Assembly: GCF_042646205.1 (NCBI RefSeq)
Contig: NZ_JBHRTF010000003.1
Location: 496,001-560,000 of the forward strand
Length of the DNA: 64,000 bases
DNA from: Cellvibrio fontiphilus_A
GTDB taxonomy: Bacteria > Pseudomonadota > Gammaproteobacteria > Pseudomonadales > Cellvibrionaceae
Direction: 5' to 3'
Shown: piece by piece, positions 55,094 through 63,709 of the stretch
Position numbering within the stretch: position 1 is the first letter of the stretch
Layout: each line of letters begins with the position of its first letter
Translations under genes and position numbers: made by a program
Notes under the pieces: generated by a model
What the model saw: only the letters and a program-made list of their open reading frames with translations
Told to the model about the DNA's origin: nothing
Database searches by the model: none

Positions 55094-57148
55094 ATGGTAA
55101 GCACTACATCGAGCACAACAAACAATGCATCGACAGGTTCGAGCATTATCAGTGCCTTGGGCACAGGCTCAGGTATCGATACCAATAAGCTGGCAGATCA
55201 ACTGACAGAAGCCAGTAAAATGGCTCAAGCTGGACGCCTCACTACCAAGAAAACCCTGCTGGAAACACAAATTTCTGATTTCGGTTTGTTGCGCAGTTCA
55301 TTGTCAAAGTTGGAAACCGCTGCCGCTGCTTTGGGAAGCGCGGATACCTTTAATGCCAAATCCCTGTCGATACCCGATACCAAACTGCTGGCCATGACTA
55401 AATTAGATGCCAAAGCCGCAGCGGGTAGTTATCAATTAAAAGTAGAGCAAATTGCCCAGTCCCAATCACTTAGTTCGGGCAGTTTTTCGTCGCTCACCTC
55501 ACCTGTGGGCAAGGGTACTCTGACACTGCGTTTAGGTGAGTGGAACGCAGGCCTTACTACTTTTGGGGTGGATTCCACTAAAACCGGTGCCACCATCACG
55601 ATTGACGACACCAACAATTCCCTCACTGGATTACGCGATGCCATTAATAAAGCTGATATCGGTGTATCGGCCAGTATCGTTGGGGATGGCGGAGCCTACA
55701 AACTCCTACTAACGGCGAACTCAGGTGCTAAAAGTGAAATTGAAATCACCGCCACGGAGGATGCGGGAGCATTGGGTTTGGCCAGTTTCAATTTCAATGA
55801 AACTACACGTAACCTAACCCAACAACAGGAAGGATTAGACTCCAAAATCCGTGTTAATGGTTTGTTGGTGAGCCGTGAGTCCAATCAGATTAAAGATGTT
55901 GTTGAGGGGTTGGAGTTCGATCTGTTTGAAGCTTCACTCACAGAAACAGTGAGCATCACCATTGCAGAAGACAAATCAATTGCTGAGCAAACAATTCGCG
56001 ATTTTGTGACTGCCTATAACACCTTCAAAACTGAAGTGGAAAAGCTGGTCGGATTTGATACTGAATTGAAAGACTATGGCAGCCTGCATCGCGATCCCTT
56101 GGCGAAAAATCTGATGCAAGGCATTCGTAATGTATTGTCTTCTTCTGTGCCTGGCTTGAGCGATGGATTTACCAGTTTGTCCAATTTGGGAATTCGTACA
56201 GAGTTGGATGGTTCATTAAAGATTATTGAAACAGAAGGAAATACCGGCTTTCGCGCTGCTATAGATAATAATTTCGATTGGGTGCGTGATCTCTTTGTCC
56301 CCAAAACTTCATCATCAGTTACTAATATTGACGTGACTAAGTTTTCTGCAAAGAGTCAGCCCGGTAATTATGAGGTTGTCATTACCCAGCAGCCATCCAA
56401 GGGCATGTTAACTGCTAATGATGTTGCATTAACTTTTCCGATTGATACGACTGGAAAGGACTATCAGTTTAAAATCAAAATAGATGGCGCTGAATCTGCA
56501 TTGATTTCACTACCGGATGGGAAAATTTATGCATCAGGTGCCGAATTGGCAACAGAGTTGCAGAGCTTGATTAACTTGGATGCAGATATTAAAGCGGCAC
56601 GCGCTACTGTATCGGTGAGTTTCTCCAGCAATAAATTAGTGTTTACCTCAGATGCTTACGGCTCATCCAGTAAAGTAGAGTTTTCCGCTATAGGTGCAGA
56701 CATTTCAGACTTGGGAATTGCCCTTGGCGCGGGTACCACAGGTACCAATGTAGGCGGAACCGTAAACGGTGAGGCCGCTTTTGGTTTTGGAAACGTACTT
56801 TTGCCAGCCCTGGGGAGTAAAGCAGAGGGCCTGAGTATGACGGTTCAGCCAGGCGCGACCAGCGGCACTATTACATTTTCACGCGGCTTTTCTGGCACCA
56901 TGACCAGCTTGGTTAACGACTTCCTAAAGACATCCGGTCTTATCAAGGAGCGCGAAACTTCTATTAACAAAGATATTGATAAGGTTGAAAAAGACGAAGA
57001 AGCGTTGGATCGTCGCAGTGATGCTTATCGTGCGCGGTTGATGGCGCAATTCCAGGCGATGGAATCCATAGTTCGCGGTTTGAACTCTACCGGTGATTTT
57101 TTGGATGGAATTCTTGATCGCCTACCTTTTACCGCTAAAAGCGGCTGA
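55094..57148 (+). CDS. fliD: flagellar filament cap protein FliD (HAP2)
   Basis: A 684-residue cap protein (E. coli 468). The N-terminal GTGSGIDTNKLADQLTEA and the QISDFGLLRSSLSKLETAAA segment are FliD type. The C-terminus has SLVNDFLKTSGLIKERETSINKDIDKVEKDEEALDRRSDAYRARLMAQFQAMESIVRGLNSTGDFL. A flagellin-IN-like motif lies near ITIDDTNNSLTGLRDAINKA. The middle is expanded. No fliS follows. Confidence 0.95.
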   Translation: MVSTTSSTTNNASTGSSIISALGTGSGIDTNKLADQLTEASKMAQAGRLTTKKTLLETQISDFGLLRSSLSKLETAAAALGSADTFNAKSLSIPDTKLLAMTKLDAKAAAGSYQLKVEQIAQSQSLSSGSFSSLTSPVGKGTLTLRLGEWNAGLTTFGVDSTKTGATITIDDTNNSLTGLRDAINKADIGVSASIVGDGGAYKLLLTANSGAKSEIEITATEDAGALGLASFNFNETTRNLTQQQEGLDSKIRVNGLLVSRESNQIKDVVEGLEFDLFEASLTETVSITIAEDKSIAEQTIRDFVTAYNTFKTEVEKLVGFDTELKDYGSLHRDPLAKNLMQGIRNVLSSSVPGLSDGFTSLSNLGIRTELDGSLKIIETEGNTGFRAAIDNNFDWVRDLFVPKTSSSVTNIDVTKFSAKSQPGNYEVVITQQPSKGMLTANDVALTFPIDTTGKDYQFKIKIDGAESALISLPDGKIYASGAELATELQSLINLDADIKAARATVSVSFSSNKLVFTSDAYGSSSKVEFSAIGADISDLGIALGAGTTGTNVGGTVNGEAAFGFGNVLLPALGSKAEGLSMTVQPGATSGTITFSRGFSGTMTSLVNDFLKTSGLIKERETSINKDIDKVEKDEEALDRRSDAYRARLMAQFQAMESIVRGLNSTGDFLDGILDRLPFTAKSG

Positions 57149-57180
57149 TAAATAGTCTTTTAATTACTACCCAGTCTTTA

Positions 57181-57198
57181 GAGCGGCTTCTGCCGCTC
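57181..57198 (+). terminator. hairpin after fliD, weak terminator candidate
   Basis: GAGCGGC-TTCT-GCCGCTC, a perfect 7-bp stem, but without a following T-run. Confidence 0.4.
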
Positions 57199-57244
57199 GG
57201 TTCACTCGTTTATCCCTGTTAATTCTCATTCCTTCCGTGACCTT

Positions 57245-57260
57245 TGGCAGAACCTTTGCT
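57245..57260 (+). promoter_or_regulatory. sigma-54 promoter of neuA-neuB-neuC
   Basis: TGGCAGAACCTTTGCT: GG-N10-GC spacing is exact; one mismatch to TGGCAC-N5-TTGCW. It lies 45 nt before the neuA ATG. The same promoter class drives flgB and flgF in this window. Confidence 0.78.
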
Positions 57261-57304
57261 ATATAACTAATTACTATTGCAATCGTCAAAAGTTGGACAC
57301 TCCT

Positions 57305-58003
57305 ATGCCAAAAGTATTCGCGCTCATACCTGCACGCGGTGGATCAAAGGGCATACCGCAAAAAAATATTGCCCCACTATTAGATCAACCGCTGATAGCT
57401 TATACCTTGCTTGCAGCTAAGGCATCGGGGGTGATGGATCACATCTATGTCTCCTCAGATGACGATCAAATTTTATCTGTTGCGCATTATTACGGCGTTG
57501 AGCGCCTAAAGCGTGACCCACACTTGGCCCGGGATGAATCACCTACTGATCCGGTCATTAGTGAATTTATTCATCGGATTAAACCTGCTAATAAAGACAT
57601 TATTGTCTTGCTGCAGCCAACTTCACCATTACGCACTGCGGAGCATATTTGTGATGCTTTGGCTGAGTTTCGCGATTTTCCAACTTGTCACAGTTTGATC
57701 AGCGTGTATGAAATCAGTAATAAATACATGAAAGCTTATGTGGGGGGCGGGGAATTTTTACATCCCTTGGCGGGTGAACATACATCTTATACTCGTCGGC
57801 AAGATCTGCCATCGTTGTATATGCCCAATGGCGCTATCTACATTTTTAAAGTGGAAGATTTTCTGCGTGAAGAAAAAATTCCGCGCACTCACATCATTCC
57901 TTATTTAATGTCTGATGAAGATAGCTTGGATATAGACACTCCTAATGATTTGATTGCTGCAGCAGAGCGCTTGAGTGAGAGGAAAGACAACAATGACAAA
58001 TAA
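57305..58003 (+). CDS. neuA: CMP-sialic acid synthetase (acylneuraminate cytidylyltransferase)
   Basis: A 232-residue cytidylyltransferase that joins CTP and a nonulosonic acid to give the CMP-activated sugar. The N-terminal LIPARGGSKGIPQKN loop is the family mark; LLQPTSPLRTAEHI and the C-terminal SLDIDTPNDLIAAA are also typical. ATG 57305 is preferred over the TTG at 57293 because it puts the nucleotide-binding strand (KVFALIPARGG) at residue 3. Its stop overlaps the start of neuB by 11 nt, indicating translational coupling. The exact sugar (Neu5Ac, Leg or Pse) is not fixed by this protein alone. Confidence 0.92.
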   Translation: MPKVFALIPARGGSKGIPQKNIAPLLDQPLIAYTLLAAKASGVMDHIYVSSDDDQILSVAHYYGVERLKRDPHLARDESPTDPVISEFIHRIKPANKDIIVLLQPTSPLRTAEHICDALAEFRDFPTCHSLISVYEISNKYMKAYVGGGEFLHPLAGEHTSYTRRQDLPSLYMPNGAIYIFKVEDFLREEKIPRTHIIPYLMSDEDSLDIDTPNDLIAAAERLSERKDNNDK

Positions 58004-59072
58004 TGTAATTAACATTGGTGGTCGTTTGGTAGGCCCGGATTATCCCCCGCTGGTAATCGCGGAAATAGGCATTAATCATAATGGTTCACTGACTATTGCT
58101 AAAGAAATGGTAGATGCTGCGATAGCCGCAGGTGCTGAAGTCATTAAACATCAAACCCACATAGTGGAAGACGAAATGGCGGGGGAGGCCAAGCGCATTA
58201 AGCCCGGCAATTCCGATAAGCCTATTTATAAAATTATGGAAGAGTGCGCCTTAAGTGAGGCTGACGAAATTGCTTTGCAACAGTATGTTCTGGCAAAGGG
58301 CGCAATTTTTATCAGTACACCTTTTTCTCGTGCCGCTGCCGAACGATTGGAGCGCATGAATATTCCTGCTTACAAAATTGGTTCAGGTGAATGTAATAAC
58401 TATCCTTTAATCAAACATATTGCTCAAAAGGGAAAGCCGATTATTCTAAGCACGGGCATGAATACTATCGAAAGTATTGCTAAAGCTGTTGCTATTTTTC
58501 GCGAATACCAGGTTCCTTACGCGTTAATGCATTGTACGAATATTTATCCAACGCCTCCTGAGTTGGTCAGATTAGAAGCGGTACGTGAGTTGCAACAGGC
58601 TTTTCCTGATGCAGTTGTTGGTTTGTCAGATCATACGGTGGGTAATTATGCATGCTTGGGTGCGGTTGCTTTGGGTGCAGATTTATTGGAGCGCCATTTT
58701 ACCGACTCCATGTCGCGTGAAGGTCCGGACATAGTCTGTTCTATGGACCCTGCCGCGTTAAGCGAATTAATAAAAGGTTCTGCGTTATTGCATAAAATGC
58801 GTGGTGGTAGAAAAGGCATAGTAAAAGAGGAGCAGCCTACAATTAACTTTGCCTACGCTACGGTTGTTACTATTAAAGCAATTAAGAAAGGCGAGTTATT
58901 TACTGCAGAAAATATCTGGGTAAAACGTCCCGGCACCGGGGAAATATTGGCTGAGTTTTATGACGATGTGATAGGTAAAGTGGCGACAGAAGATATAGCG
59001 GCTGATGAACTGGTTGCCTATCGACAAGTTGCTGGTTTGACGCCTTTTAAAGCAGGAAATAGCTGTGAGTAA
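57993..59072 (+). CDS. neuB: N-acetylneuraminate synthase (sialic acid synthase)
   Basis: A 359-residue enzyme that condenses phosphoenolpyruvate with N-acetylmannosamine (or an analogue). The barrel has PPLVIAEIGINHNGSL, EVIKHQTHIVEDEM, KIGSGECNNYPLIKHIA, VGLSDHT and LERHFTDSM...GPDIVCSMD. A C-terminal SAF antifreeze-like domain (about 285-350) has IKKGELFTAENIWVKRPG. The IVEDEM, GSGECNNYPLI and HFTDSM...GPDIVCSMD blocks match what I recall of Campylobacter NeuB1, the true Neu5Ac synthase, better than LegI or PseI. ATG 57993 is chosen for its GAGAGGA site and family-like start. It overlaps neuC by 8 nt. Confidence 0.93.
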   Translation: MTNNVINIGGRLVGPDYPPLVIAEIGINHNGSLTIAKEMVDAAIAAGAEVIKHQTHIVEDEMAGEAKRIKPGNSDKPIYKIMEECALSEADEIALQQYVLAKGAIFISTPFSRAAAERLERMNIPAYKIGSGECNNYPLIKHIAQKGKPIILSTGMNTIESIAKAVAIFREYQVPYALMHCTNIYPTPPELVRLEAVRELQQAFPDAVVGLSDHTVGNYACLGAVALGADLLERHFTDSMSREGPDIVCSMDPAALSELIKGSALLHKMRGGRKGIVKEEQPTINFAYATVVTIKAIKKGELFTAENIWVKRPGTGEILAEFYDDVIGKVATEDIAADELVAYRQVAGLTPFKAGNSCE

Positions 59073-60189
59073 AAGAATAGTTTTTCTTTCGGGCACCCGT
59101 GCAGATTTTGGAAAAATTCGCTCACTGCTCGATATATTGCAAACATCCCCTGAATTTGAGGTGCATATTTTTGTTACTGGAATGCACATGTTGCGTAAAT
59201 ATGGATATACCTGCCGTGAGATTGAGCGACGCGGTTACAAAAATATTTATCAATACATTAATCAGAATTACAGCGACACAATGGATTCGGTGTTAGGTAA
59301 AACCATTGCTGGCCTATCAGATTATGTTAAGGAAATTCAGCCTGATATGCTGGTTGTTCACGGCGATCGAGTTGAGGCGCTGGCTGGGGCAATTGTTGGC
59401 AGTCTGAATAATATTCTTGTCGGGCATATCGAGGGAGGCGAGGTATCAGGTACGATTGATGATCTTATTCGTCACTCGGTGAGCAAGCTTTCGCATTTGC
59501 ATTTTGTTACCAATGATCGGGCAAAGCAGCGTTTAATTCAGTTGGGTGAACTTGATAAAAATATCTATCCCATTGGTTCTCCTGATGTGGATTCGTTATT
59601 TTCACCTGACTTACCAACGCTAGATGAAGTAAAGAGTTGGTATGGTATTCCTTTTAATAATTATGCGGTTATGTTGTTTCATCCGGTTACGACTGAAGTG
59701 GATGATGTGGCGCGGCAAATCAATGAGTTGGTAAATGCAGTAATTGATTCAAATAAAAACTACATTGTTATTTATCCAAACAATGACAGTGGTAGCGATA
59801 AAATTATTACTGAATATTCGCGCATTGAAAAAAACACCTTAAATTTTAAAGTCTATCCATCCATGCGTTTTGATTATTTTCTAACTTTGCTAAAGAATGC
59901 CGAGTTTATTATTGGTAACTCCAGTTCGGCGCTAATGGAGGCGCCTTATTATGGCGTTCCGGCTATCAATATTGGTTCTCGCCAATCGAATCGGGCAAAT
60001 TTACCTGGTGTTATCAATTGCTCGGCAGACTATGCTGCTATATCTGCTGCACTTGCTGATATTGAAGGATTGAAGCCTGAACCTATTAAACATTTTGGTG
60101 ATGGCGATAGTAGCCAAAAGTTTTTTTCGATACTACAGAAAGAGCAGTTTTGGAATACCAATAAACAAAAAACTTTTGTGGATCTATAA
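59065..60189 (+). CDS. neuC: UDP-N-acetylglucosamine 2-epimerase (hydrolysing)
   Basis: A 374-residue enzyme that converts UDP-GlcNAc to ManNAc and UDP, the first step of bacterial sialic acid synthesis. N-terminal VFLSGTRADFGKIRSLL, VVHGDRVEALAGAI, VGHIEGGEVSGTIDDLIRH, the HPVTTE block and IIGNSSSALMEAP are typical. It starts with GTG, overlapping neuB. A LegG-type substrate (UDP-diNAcBac) is the alternative; the similarity I recall to Campylobacter NeuC1 favours UDP-GlcNAc. Confidence 0.9.
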   Translation: MSKRIVFLSGTRADFGKIRSLLDILQTSPEFEVHIFVTGMHMLRKYGYTCREIERRGYKNIYQYINQNYSDTMDSVLGKTIAGLSDYVKEIQPDMLVVHGDRVEALAGAIVGSLNNILVGHIEGGEVSGTIDDLIRHSVSKLSHLHFVTNDRAKQRLIQLGELDKNIYPIGSPDVDSLFSPDLPTLDEVKSWYGIPFNNYAVMLFHPVTTEVDDVARQINELVNAVIDSNKNYIVIYPNNDSGSDKIITEYSRIEKNTLNFKVYPSMRFDYFLTLLKNAEFIIGNSSSALMEAPYYGVPAINIGSRQSNRANLPGVINCSADYAAISAALADIEGLKPEPIKHFGDGDSSQKFFSILQKEQFWNTNKQKTFVDL

Positions 60190-60194
60190 AATTA

Positions 60195-61349
60195 ATGAAA
60201 GTTCTTCATGTGGCGAGTTTTACAGGCAATATTGGTGATAATGCCAATCATATTGGAATGCGTTCACGGTTGGAGGCGGTTTTAGGCGCCAGGCCTGAAT
60301 ATACTGAGCTTGAGATTCGCTATTGTTATCAAATCTATACCGGTGAGCATCGTTGGTTTTTTGATGATGATTTTGTCGAAAAGGCCAATGCTCATGATTT
60401 GATTATTATCGGCGGTGGTAACTTTTTTGAGCCTTGGATTACTGATTCTGCAACAGCCACTACGATCAATATTACTAATGAAAGACTGGAAAAAATTTCC
60501 AAGCCACTGGTTTTTTATGGGGTTGGGTTTGATATTCATAAGGGAGCTACTACTGAAAACCTTAAAAAATTTTCTAGCTTCCTTTGTCAGTGCATAAAAC
60601 AATCAAATGTTTTTGTTTCATTTAGAAATGATGGCTCATTGAAAAACTTAAAGCTGGCTTATCCTGATCGGCCGGATTTATGGAGTGCAATTGATGTTGT
60701 TCCCGATGGTGGTTTTTTTTATAAGGTAGGGAAAACACCCTCTCCTTATATATCGGGTGAGAGTTTTTGGGGCATTAATATCGCCTCGGATATGGAGTCG
60801 CTTCGTTTCCCTGCTGGGCAAATAAGTGGGATTACCTGGAAGGAGTTTTTAACCGAATTCGCTGGATTTTTGCAGCAGTCTCTAGAGAAGAATCCACAGC
60901 TTAAACTTATCTTCTTTCCTCATATCTTTCGCGATGTACTCTCCATCGGTGAGTTTATGACGTACATGGATGATCGTTTGTGTCGCGATAGGGTAGTAGT
61001 TGCACCTTTTAGTTGTGGTTGGGGGGCATGTAATCATTTGTTTTCTTTGTACCAACGATGTGAATTGGTTTTGGGGATGCGCTTTCATACCAATGTTTGC
61101 TCAATAGCAATGAATATACCGGCAATACCGTTGGTTAGTTACCCTAAATTGAAAGACTTATATGAAGAGCTTGGATTTGAAGAGCGGGTAGCTGTAGTTA
61201 ATAGGAGAGGGTTTTCTGAGGAGCTTTCAGTTTTGTCCTCCCTTGTTAATAAAAACTCTGTAAGAAAAAGCAACAAGGATCTAATTGTGAAGCTTGGTGC
61301 CATTGCGGATTCATTCTTTGAGAAAATTAAGGTTCATTCTTTCAGCTAA
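60195..61349 (+). CDS. polysaccharide pyruvyl transferase family protein
   Basis: A 384-residue protein with the fold marks of the CsaB/WcaK family: FTGNIGDNANHIGM near the start, DLIIIGGGNFFEPW, VFYGVGFDIHKG, and the C-terminal CELVLGMRFHTNVCSIAMNIPAIPLV in which the Arg-Phe-His is characteristic. Family members add pyruvate ketals to sugars from phosphoenolpyruvate. It begins 6 nt after neuC and so is part of the same unit, which suggests modification of the flagellar glycan or its precursor. The acceptor is unknown, and some members of this family have other activities. A terminator follows. Confidence 0.8.
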   Translation: MKVLHVASFTGNIGDNANHIGMRSRLEAVLGARPEYTELEIRYCYQIYTGEHRWFFDDDFVEKANAHDLIIIGGGNFFEPWITDSATATTINITNERLEKISKPLVFYGVGFDIHKGATTENLKKFSSFLCQCIKQSNVFVSFRNDGSLKNLKLAYPDRPDLWSAIDVVPDGGFFYKVGKTPSPYISGESFWGINIASDMESLRFPAGQISGITWKEFLTEFAGFLQQSLEKNPQLKLIFFPHIFRDVLSIGEFMTYMDDRLCRDRVVVAPFSCGWGACNHLFSLYQRCELVLGMRFHTNVCSIAMNIPAIPLVSYPKLKDLYEELGFEERVAVVNRRGFSEELSVLSSLVNKNSVRKSNKDLIVKLGAIADSFFEKIKVHSFS

Positions 61350-61385
61350 AGTTTCAGATCCTATATTTCAATTTTCTAACTTCAG

Positions 61386-61414
61386 TCCCCCTGTTTTTCA
61401 GGGGGATTTTTTTT
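61386..61414 (+). terminator. intrinsic terminator after the neu unit
   Basis: Stem TCCCCCTG / CAGGGGGA with a TTTTT loop, followed by T8. Confidence 0.92.
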
Positions 61415-61436
61415 GCGGTGGATGTTGCTCTTGGTA

Positions 61437-63521
61437 CTATGATTCTTTTGGCTTAATTTTCTCTGCCAGATTGCGTGAGCGAGTATCTGTTTTGAGCAAG
61501 TTGTTGAGAAGTTTTTGTTCTGCATGATCCATAAAGTCTAGATAGTATTGTTTCCCATTGTTAAATATCTCGACCCCCTCTTCGATGCTGCTTCCGTTAT
61601 ACAATGATTTGGCAAGCACAAAGTTAAAAGAATGGACACTGCCTTTTATTAAAGAATATGCATATTGCATGATCTTATCTTTCCCTGCCGCAATGGCTAG
61701 GTTGTGGTGCTTGGTGAGCATCAAAAATGCTTCACTACGACTATGCGCATCAGGAGTAAAAATTTCTCGAAATTGAGTGAATAAATTCAGTACAGGTGAG
61801 AATTTATTAATCACCTCGTCATTATTTTTAATTTTCTTGAGGCCATTCATGCTGAAATGGCTATCAAAAAGCTTTCTTGTATAGCTGCTCTTATCAAATG
61901 CTTGGTATTTTTCTAAATTGATATCGGCATAATGGGTAGGTTTTGCTCCCCTAATAAATGCGCCTTCGCTGGTGTTGTAACAGTGAATATGTGGGTTTTG
62001 TTGCAACAGTGCCTCTATCGATAGTCGCGCATGTGAATAAACGGTTGTACTGGTAATTTTATTACCAAAATTGCCTTCCAGAGTGATATTGCTTTCTGCA
62101 TTGTGTTTGTACAAATTAAGGCTTTCTTGATGCTCTTCACCGATATCGTAATGTTTGCTTAGTGCTGAGTGGTGCGCACCGTCGGCAGCAAACCCGAAGT
62201 CCATCCCAAATAAATATATTTCATTGAAGCCAAGAGCGGCTGAAAAGGCCATTCCGGTATTGCCAACCGTGGGGTTAGACAGGGCCATATTAATTACAAA
62301 TTGCTCTTCCCCAATATATTGGCAAATAAAATGGGTTCCCAAGTCATTGCTCTTCATGCCCATGCCCACGGTATTGAACAGTGCGTATGTGTCCGGGTGG
62401 ACAGTATTTAGGCCAAGCAAAATTATTTCTTTACGAATTTCTTCTGTAGTGGAGGTCTCAATCCATTCAACAACCGGTCGAGTACGCTCCATTTCAATAT
62501 GGAAGTCAGGTTTGATTCCTAGTTTTATTAGTGACCCCAATGCGGTGCCGCAAGAAAAAATAACGGCTTTGTCTCTATTCGCGAGTAAAAAATCTTTTGC
62601 TTTATCTAATGAAGGGCCGTTGGCAATTACGAATGCAGGTTTGTCACGATAATTTTGATTTAACAAAACATGGTCGCGCAATATGGGAACTTCATTGCGG
62701 TAGTTGGCAACTGAGTGCGACAGGCTGATTTGCTCATCATCAAAATAACCCATAGCACCTATCAAAGTTGGCAGTTTTTCAAAGAACATTGATGTAGTGG
62801 CCTTCATTTCAGGGCTACTCAGATGATCAAAGAAATTTGGTTTTGCTGCATTGAACAAGCCTATTTGATTGAGATACACACGGATTTGCTCATAACATTC
62901 ATCCGGTGTTTGACCGAGAATCAAATTAAATGTGGTGTTCTCACGATCAAAGTGCTCATAGAGTTTGTGCCAATCCAGGGTGTGTAATGCAGCGTAAAAA
63001 ATGTCTTCATGTGGTTCGATGATGCATAAATGCTTGATATCAGTCACTTGGAGTAGCTGCGTTATGTGAAATCCCAAGCCTATTCCCATTACCAGCATAA
63101 ATTGTGTTTCTTGCTCCAATGGAACCATGATGTTGGTGAGTTCTTTGGAGTTTATATAGTCAATCAATGGATTCATTTTACTGATGTGAGCATCATTTTC
63201 TGCATCCAACGCTTTGGTTGTACGAGCGAGCACCCGGTAGCGCGATGGATAAAGTTTGTATTGATTGACGTATTCCTGACAAAAAATTAGCGGGTCTTTG
63301 TTAAATACAGGAGAGTTTCCCATATCAGCATTAACGAGGTTGATATAGCCCTCAGGCATTAACATCATTTTAATTTTTGTGGGTATGTAGTTTCGATACT
63401 TATTGTAAATAGTCGGTTCAGCCTGACTAAAAAACTCCATGTTTTTTTGAAACATCATCTCCAGTTCAAGATTTTTTTGTTTGAGTTCTGCTTGGCGAAT
63501 GATTTCTTGGAGCTGATCCAT
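61437..63521 (-). CDS. motility accessory factor Maf (DUF115) flagellin glycosyltransferase
   Basis: A 694-residue protein of the Maf/MptE-like DUF115 family. The central domain shows KPAFVIANGPSLDKAKDFL, VIFSCGTALGSLIKLGIKPDFHIEMER and GNTGMAFSAALGFNEIYLFGMDFGF. Maf proteins transfer nonulosonic acids (pseudaminic, legionaminic or sialic type) to Ser/Thr of flagellin in the cytoplasm before export. Its convergent neighbours are neuA-neuB-neuC and a pyruvyl transferase, so the donor is probably the CMP-sugar made next door. No signal peptide is present, consistent with a cytoplasmic role. Confidence 0.9.
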   Translation of the reverse strand: MDQLQEIIRQAELKQKNLELEMMFQKNMEFFSQAEPTIYNKYRNYIPTKIKMMLMPEGYINLVNADMGNSPVFNKDPLIFCQEYVNQYKLYPSRYRVLARTTKALDAENDAHISKMNPLIDYINSKELTNIMVPLEQETQFMLVMGIGLGFHITQLLQVTDIKHLCIIEPHEDIFYAALHTLDWHKLYEHFDRENTTFNLILGQTPDECYEQIRVYLNQIGLFNAAKPNFFDHLSSPEMKATTSMFFEKLPTLIGAMGYFDDEQISLSHSVANYRNEVPILRDHVLLNQNYRDKPAFVIANGPSLDKAKDFLLANRDKAVIFSCGTALGSLIKLGIKPDFHIEMERTRPVVEWIETSTTEEIRKEIILLGLNTVHPDTYALFNTVGMGMKSNDLGTHFICQYIGEEQFVINMALSNPTVGNTGMAFSAALGFNEIYLFGMDFGFAADGAHHSALSKHYDIGEEHQESLNLYKHNAESNITLEGNFGNKITSTTVYSHARLSIEALLQQNPHIHCYNTSEGAFIRGAKPTHYADINLEKYQAFDKSSYTRKLFDSHFSMNGLKKIKNNDEVINKFSPVLNLFTQFREIFTPDAHSRSEAFLMLTKHHNLAIAAGKDKIMQYAYSLIKGSVHSFNFVLAKSLYNGSSIEEGVEIFNNGKQYYLDFMDHAEQKLLNNLLKTDTRSRNLAEKIKPKES

Positions 63522-63662
63522 GGGTTGCCTCTGAATATATGACTGCCAAATAAATGACGTATAGCTAGTAAATTATCGAACTACGCAGTTTTTATGCCAG
63601 AAGTATAGTCACTTTGCTCCATATCACCATGATTTACTGTGTCTCACTATATTTCGAGCAAT

Positions 63663-63691
63663 AAAAAACCCGCATTGCTGCGGGTTTTTTT
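63663..63691. terminator. bidirectional intrinsic terminator downstream of acnB
   Basis: A 12-bp stem (AAAAAACCCGCA and complement) with a TTGC loop. For the minus-strand acnB the transcript ends in T6. Confidence 0.9.
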
Positions 63692-63709
63692 GCGTTAACG
63701 CTTTTTGGC

